Assembly (NCBI RefSeq): GCF_031585635.1
Contig: NZ_CP134196.1
Span: forward strand, 1-64,000
Source of the DNA: Paraburkholderia sp. FT54
GTDB lineage: Bacteria; Pseudomonadota; Gammaproteobacteria; Burkholderiales; Burkholderiaceae
Direction of reading: 5' to 3'
Length of the DNA stretch: 64,000 nucleotides
This document shows positions 59,633-64,000 of this stretch, in pieces (position 1 is the stretch's first letter; every line of letters starts with the position of its first letter). The notes beneath the pieces were generated by a model. It did not search any database. It saw only the letters and a list, made by a program, of their open reading frames with translations, and had not been told where the DNA came from. The position numbers were made by a program, and so were the translations under genes.

Positions 59633-61354
59633 TTAACGCGTTGCCTGTTGCGCTTCCCGCCGCTGCTTGATCCCGTCGATAACCCAGATACTCATCAACC
59701 CCGCACTCACGCAGGCGATGATGTCCGGCTTGTAAATCGCCAACGCCATCCACACAAGATTGGCATACCCGCGAAAAAAAGCCGGTATGGCACTACGCAG
59801 ATCATTCCAACGCGTCGTCGCCAGCACGCCGCCCGCCGCCGACATCACCGTAAACAGTGCCCACGCGAACTGCGTCGCGCGCACTTCACGCTGCAGCAGC
59901 AACACGATCAACGCTGCGAATCCAGCGAACCACAAAGGCGCGCAAACCCAAAACAGCCGCGGCCGACGCGCGATCCATCCGCGCCATTCCGCTTGCAAAA
60001 AGGAAATGAAGAACGCGAACAGCACACCATGCGCAAAGGGCATCGGCCACGCATGCGAATCCGTGGCGATCCAGTGGCCCGCAAAGCCCAACGCCGTCGC
60101 GCTGAATGCGGCGAGTATTGCGAGCTCCTTGATGGGCGGCCAACCGTGAATCAACGCGGCCCAGATCGTGCACGCGCCTAGCGTGGCCATCGCGATGGAT
60201 GTCGAACGGCCGCTGCCGTCCTCACATAGCGCAACAGTGGTCGCGCCGAGCCACACGGGAACCCAGCCATAGCGCAGCCAACCGATCGAACGCAACGCTC
60301 GCAGCCGCTGCTGCTGCGGCTCGGATAGCAGCACGGTCGTGGCGGCGACGCTCACCAGCGCGAGCATCAGCGTCGACAGAAGGATGCCCAACTGGGCTGC
60401 GGACCACTGATCGAACCATCGGCTGCTATTGGGGTTCAGCGAAGCGTCCGCGAACAGCAAACCGCACCACGCATTCAACGCGAGCGCCGGGCCAAACAGC
60501 CGGCCCGCGCCAATGCGGAATTTGAGGCAACGTCCCCAGAAATCGACCTTTTCGACATCGAGCCGAAGCCGCACGACATTCGGATGGTAGCGGCCAAGCG
60601 CGGTCAATAGCTGGCCCATCTCGACGCGCATGCCGGCCCGAAGCAGCGCCCGCGCGCCGGCCGCCATTTGCGGCAGCGGACCTTCGAGCAATGCCATCGC
60701 GTTCGTGAAGCGCAGGCGTAGCGTGTTGTAGTCCTCGTCGGCGAATACGCGGTTCAGCGCTAGCGTGGCGATGGCCGCGTTGCGCCGCCGCAGATGCGCC
60801 GAGTTGTCCCGCCAGCCGAGGACCGCGCTCAGATTCATGCGCAGCGTGGCCGGTGTGTCCTCGTTCAGACAATGGCATAGCGCCTGCCATTCGAGTTCGT
60901 CACGGGTCGCAATGTTGACGACGGCGGCGAACAGATCCTCCAGCGAACGGCGCGACTCGAGGTCGTCCGCTTGCGCGATGAAGTCTTGCCAGAGCTGGAC
61001 GGCGGTTTCGAAAGCGTCGGGTTCGCGAGCGGCGGCCTGGACTTCAGATGTGTTAGCCACGACGTGGGACGTGGCTGACGCGGTTGCACGCGCGTGCATG
61101 GGCTCGATCGAAACGGCAGTTTCGGCGTGGGAGGCTTCAGCTTGGGCCGCGGCCACTCCCTTCGCGACCGCGCCGCTCACCATCTGCAACGCCGACTCAT
61201 ACGCGTACCGCAGGCGTTGAAACGCCTCGGTATCTTCATCCGGCCGTTGCTGTTTCAGCAGCCGCGCATAAGCGCGACGCACCGCTCGCTCGTCGGCACT
61301 CGACTCGATGCCGAGCACGTCCCACGGCCAAAGATTGTTGGCGATCGTATTCAT
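59633..61354 (-). CDS. J-domain membrane protein, probable HscC partner
   Basis: A 573-residue protein. The N-terminal J-like domain (about 8-60) reads WPWDVLGIESSADERAVRRAYARLLKQQRPDEDTEAFQRLRYAYESAL. The essential HPD tripeptide is RPD here. Residues 65-280 are a helical soluble region, and about 285-565 contain eight or so hydrophobic helices, so it sits in the inner membrane. It lies 6 bp after hscC. In E. coli, J proteins near hscC likewise serve that Hsp70. It probably recruits the HscC chaperone to the membrane. Confidence 0.8.
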   Translation of the reverse strand: MNTIANNLWPWDVLGIESSADERAVRRAYARLLKQQRPDEDTEAFQRLRYAYESALQMVSGAVAKGVAAAQAEASHAETAVSIEPMHARATASATSHVVANTSEVQAAAREPDAFETAVQLWQDFIAQADDLESRRSLEDLFAAVVNIATRDELEWQALCHCLNEDTPATLRMNLSAVLGWRDNSAHLRRRNAAIATLALNRVFADEDYNTLRLRFTNAMALLEGPLPQMAAGARALLRAGMRVEMGQLLTALGRYHPNVVRLRLDVEKVDFWGRCLKFRIGAGRLFGPALALNAWCGLLFADASLNPNSSRWFDQWSAAQLGILLSTLMLALVSVAATTVLLSEPQQQRLRALRSIGWLRYGWVPVWLGATTVALCEDGSGRSTSIAMATLGACTIWAALIHGWPPIKELAILAAFSATALGFAGHWIATDSHAWPMPFAHGVLFAFFISFLQAEWRGWIARRPRLFWVCAPLWFAGFAALIVLLLQREVRATQFAWALFTVMSAAGGVLATTRWNDLRSAIPAFFRGYANLVWMALAIYKPDIIACVSAGLMSIWVIDGIKQRREAQQATR

Positions 61355-61360
61355 GGCTGA

Positions 61361-63070
61361 TCAGTAAGTCACATGCACATCGAAGCGATCCAGCAACGCG
61401 CGCAATTCGCTGCGCGCCTGCGTGATTTCGTCGGCGTTTTGCCGCTCGATCAGTGCCTGGAAGCGAGCGATATGCGCCGCCAGATATTGCCGATGGTCGC
61501 CAAGCGTTTCTTCATAGACACGGTCGGCGCGCGTCAACAGTGTCCGGTTCTCGAGTTGATCGCGAGGATGGACCTTCAACGCGCTCAACGCCGTGAGACG
61601 CTCGCGGATTTGTTCCGGGGTCATCACGCCGGGATTTTCTTCGATCACCATCGCGCGCTGCACGCCGTCCGGAAACGCAGTGGCCTCCACTTCCAGCACG
61701 CCGTTGATGTCGTATGTGAAGCGCACATCCGCGCCGGCCTCGCCCGCTGGTTTGAGCGGCACTTCGAGCGTGAACTCGCCGAGCGCGACGTTGTCCGTGG
61801 TCAGACGCGCTTCGCCCTGAAACACCTTGATGCTCAGCCTCTGCTGACGGTCGCGCACCGTGAAAATGCGCTGCATGCGGCTCACCGGCACGATCGTATT
61901 ACGCTCGATAATCGGCAGAAAGTGACCCGGCACGAACTGAGCCGGACCGACTTGCATGGCCGTATCGATGCCGAGGCTGTAGGGCGCGACATCGGTCAGC
62001 ACCATTTCGTCGAGGCCGGCGTCGCGTCCGACGAGGCCGGCCTGCACCGCCGCGCCGAGGGCGACCACTTCGTCCGGATTCAAATGTCCGGCGGGCAAGC
62101 GGCCGAACATCTTCGAGACCAGCTTGCGGACCATTGGCATGCGCGAAGCGCCGCCGACGAGGATGATCTCGTCGAGCGCGGCGACGGCGATCTTCGAATC
62201 GCGCAATGCACGTTCCACTGGTTTGCGCAGTCGTTGCAGCAAGTGCTCGCAGGTGCGCTCCGCGGTGGCTGCGTCGAGTTCGAGCGCGTATTCGTGGTCG
62301 CCGATCGTGAGTTGGAGCGTGACGCTTTCGAAGCCGTTCTGCGTGAGCCGGCGCTTCGCGCGTTCGGCTTGCTGATGCAGACGTTGCGCGGCCACTGGCG
62401 TGAGCGATTGGATCTTCAGGCCGTTGCGCTGGCAGAACAACTCGACCAATGCTTCCGTGAAATCCTCGCCGCCCAGAAAATTGTCGCCGGTGCTCGCGCG
62501 CACTTCCATCACGCCTTCGAAGAAGTCGAGCACGGAGACGTCGAAGGTGCCGCCGCCCAGATCGAAGATCAGAAACTTGCGCTCGCTGTCGCGTTGATGC
62601 ACGCCATACGCTAGCGAGGCCGCTGTCGGTTCATTGACGAGGCGCAGCACATTCAGGCCGGCGAGTTCGCCGGCAATGCGCGTGGCTTTGCGTTGTGCGT
62701 CGCTGAAATAGGCGGGCACGGCGATCACGGCGTCGCTGACCGTTTCGCCCAGAAACGCTTCGGCATCGGCCTTCAACGACTTGAGCACCAGCGAGGACAA
62801 CTCTTCGGGACGCAGCGTCTTCGCGCCGAGCGAGACGCTGCGGCTCGTGCCCATATAGCGTTTGAAGTTGGCGGCGGTGCGCTCCGGATGCGTATGCAAG
62901 CGGTCATGAGCGGGGCGGCCGACGAGGATCGAGCCATCGTCGTCGATAGAAACGCACGACGGCGTGAGCATCTCGCCTAACGCATTTGGGACGAGCAGAG
63001 CATGGTTGTCGCGCCAGATTGCGGCGAGACTATGTGTGGTTCCAAGATCGATGCCGATGATCGAAGGCAT
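61361..63070 (-). CDS. hscC: Hsp70 family chaperone HscC
   Basis: A 569-residue Hsp70 of the HscC type, shorter than DnaK (638) and close to E. coli HscC (556). ATPase motifs are present: [34 protein letters not shown] and [18 protein letters not shown]. The substrate domain is seen in [13 protein letters not shown] and the beta-sandwich ITVPVSRMQ-like region, but the helical lid is reduced and the DnaK C-terminal EEVD-like end is missing. The start at 63070 is set by [10 protein letters not shown]; the frame upstream to 63391 is not coding-like. It is co-transcribed with the downstream J protein. Confidence 0.92.
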   Translation of the reverse strand: MPSIIGIDLGTTHSLAAIWRDNHALLVPNALGEMLTPSCVSIDDDGSILVGRPAHDRLHTHPERTAANFKRYMGTSRSVSLGAKTLRPEELSSLVLKSLKADAEAFLGETVSDAVIAVPAYFSDAQRKATRIAGELAGLNVLRLVNEPTAASLAYGVHQRDSERKFLIFDLGGGTFDVSVLDFFEGVMEVRASTGDNFLGGEDFTEALVELFCQRNGLKIQSLTPVAAQRLHQQAERAKRRLTQNGFESVTLQLTIGDHEYALELDAATAERTCEHLLQRLRKPVERALRDSKIAVAALDEIILVGGASRMPMVRKLVSKMFGRLPAGHLNPDEVVALGAAVQAGLVGRDAGLDEMVLTDVAPYSLGIDTAMQVGPAQFVPGHFLPIIERNTIVPVSRMQRIFTVRDRQQRLSIKVFQGEARLTTDNVALGEFTLEVPLKPAGEAGADVRFTYDINGVLEVEATAFPDGVQRAMVIEENPGVMTPEQIRERLTALSALKVHPRDQLENRTLLTRADRVYEETLGDHRQYLAAHIARFQALIERQNADEITQARSELRALLDRFDVHVTY

Positions 63071-63347
63071 GTACAGTTTCCGATTCGTTTGCGCCCCTCC
63101 ATGAGGAGATCGCCCAAGTTTTCGCTGATCGCGTGGAGCCGGGTGTAGCTCCGTCCAATGGCGATAACGGCAGGGCGCACGCAAACTTGAGCGGCGAGAG
63201 AAACGAAGGCAGTGGAATTCGGACAGGACGATGCGCGGCGCATGACGGCCGCAAGATCGGTTCGAGATAAAAATGCACTGTGCCGCATAGAGGGCGCGGC
63301 ACGGTGAAACGAGCGGGAAGCGTGCTAGGCGAGGCCGCCGCGTGACA

Positions 63348-63809
63348 TCACAACGCTTTGCGATAGACCACGAAGCCCGAGCGGTCCGCAACCTTGTCGT
63401 AAAGCTTCATCGCAGTCTGATTCGTTTCGTGCGTTTGCCAATAAACACGTTGTGAGCCATCGGCTTTGGCACGCTCATACACAGCCTCGATCAACGCCCG
63501 GCCGACGCCTTTGCCGCGTTCGGTGTCGAGGGTGTACAAGTCTTGCAGATAGCAGATCGGTCCTTTCATCGTCGTGTGGCGGTGATACAGAAAATGCACG
63601 AGACCGAGCAACTGGCCGTTGCGTTCGGCCACCATGGCATGCATCGGCTCGTAGCCGTCGAAGAAACGTTCCCAGGTGATTTGCGTGATCTCGCGCGGCA
63701 AGGCGGTTTCGCCCGAGCGGCCATAGAACGCGTTGTAGGCGTCCCATAGTGGCAGCCAGGCATCGAAGTCGCCGGGGACGACGGGGCGGATTTGAATCGA
63801 GTCAGACAT
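63348..63809 (-). CDS. GNAT family N-acetyltransferase
   Basis: A 153-residue acetyltransferase. The acetyl-CoA loop is GKGVGRALIEAVYERAKADG, preceded by the strand YLQDLYTLDTERG, and LGLVHFLYHRHTTMKGP and a C-terminal GFVVYRKAL match the family. It transfers an acetyl group to an amine substrate not known from sequence. The start at 63809 has AAGGAA upstream; a longer frame reaches 63902. It lies upstream of the hscC operon by 277 bp but with its own promoter. Confidence 0.85.
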   Translation of the reverse strand: MSDSIQIRPVVPGDFDAWLPLWDAYNAFYGRSGETALPREITQITWERFFDGYEPMHAMVAERNGQLLGLVHFLYHRHTTMKGPICYLQDLYTLDTERGKGVGRALIEAVYERAKADGSQRVYWQTHETNQTAMKLYDKVADRSGFVVYRKAL

Positions 63810-64000
63810 GTGCGGTTCCTTGTTGAGGGAAGACTCTCGATCCGTCTTCGGGCGATATCGATCTCGATCCGGCATTGCCGGATGAGTGAAGGGGAAATAC
63901 ATCAGCTATAAAACAGCACGACCGAAGCGGCACAATCGTCGATGCTAGCGCGCGGTGAACTATCTGATTGCGCGGCTCAGTTACTCATCGTCACTGTGCG

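Overview
The window looks like the replication-origin region of the second chromosome (chromid) of a Burkholderia sensu lato species, most likely Paraburkholderia. The basis is high-GC beta-proteobacterial coding, a Rep_3-type initiator (RepA) next to a long array of about 19-bp iterons, a parA-parB pair with four copies of the palindrome TTTATGCGCATAAA (the parS type known from Burkholderia chromosome 2), and an origin-proximal hopanoid cluster. The species cannot be named from the sequence alone.

Layout. 1-6.8 kb: small secreted and membrane proteins, a TetR-DUF1348 pair, a YceI lipoprotein, and the threonine-degradation operon kbl-tdh with a divergent XRE-cupin regulator. 6.8-16 kb: the replication and partition block. 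It holds a gene of unknown function under a perfect LexA box, a tyrosine-recombinase-like protein with degraded catalytic residues, a KfrA-like coiled-coil protein, an iteron field of about 1.6 kb, repA, parB, parA and the parS sites. Two inverted iterons lie apart from the main array at 8455-8496. 16-24 kb: arsC-like reductase, SsuA-like binding protein, a gluconate-type permease, an ECF sigma/anti-sigma pair, small hypothetical genes, a cluster of DnaA boxes, an FMN reductase and a stress protein. 24-29.3 kb: signalling genes, namely a hybrid histidine kinase divergent from a response regulator-CheC-diguanylate cyclase operon.

29.5-46.1 kb: hopanoid biosynthesis and transport. hpnD-hpnE-shc-hpnG form one operon, followed by a thioesterase. 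hpnN-mlaA run on the minus strand and hpnM is divergent. ispH-hpnH run on the minus strand and hpnC-hpnB are divergent, with hpnA further on. Together they make squalene from farnesyl diphosphate (HpnC/D/E), cyclise it (Shc), add and process the adenosyl/ribose side chain (HpnH/HpnG), and move lipids (HpnN/HpnM/MlaA). A second ispH copy probably raises isoprenoid precursor supply.

46-64 kb: mixed accessory genes. These include acylphosphatase, an EgtD-type methyltransferase without a neighbouring egtB, RarD, an Mpo1-like protein, a lytic transglycosylase, a DHDPS-family enzyme, a secreted nuclease, a Tat-lipoprotein acid phosphatase, an HscC (Hsp70)/J-protein operon and a GNAT enzyme. The region also carries gene decay: an internally deleted Crp/Fnr regulator, an IclR regulator lacking its DNA-binding half, and a fragmented MFS transporter. 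No rRNA, tRNA, CRISPR array or insertion sequence was recognised.
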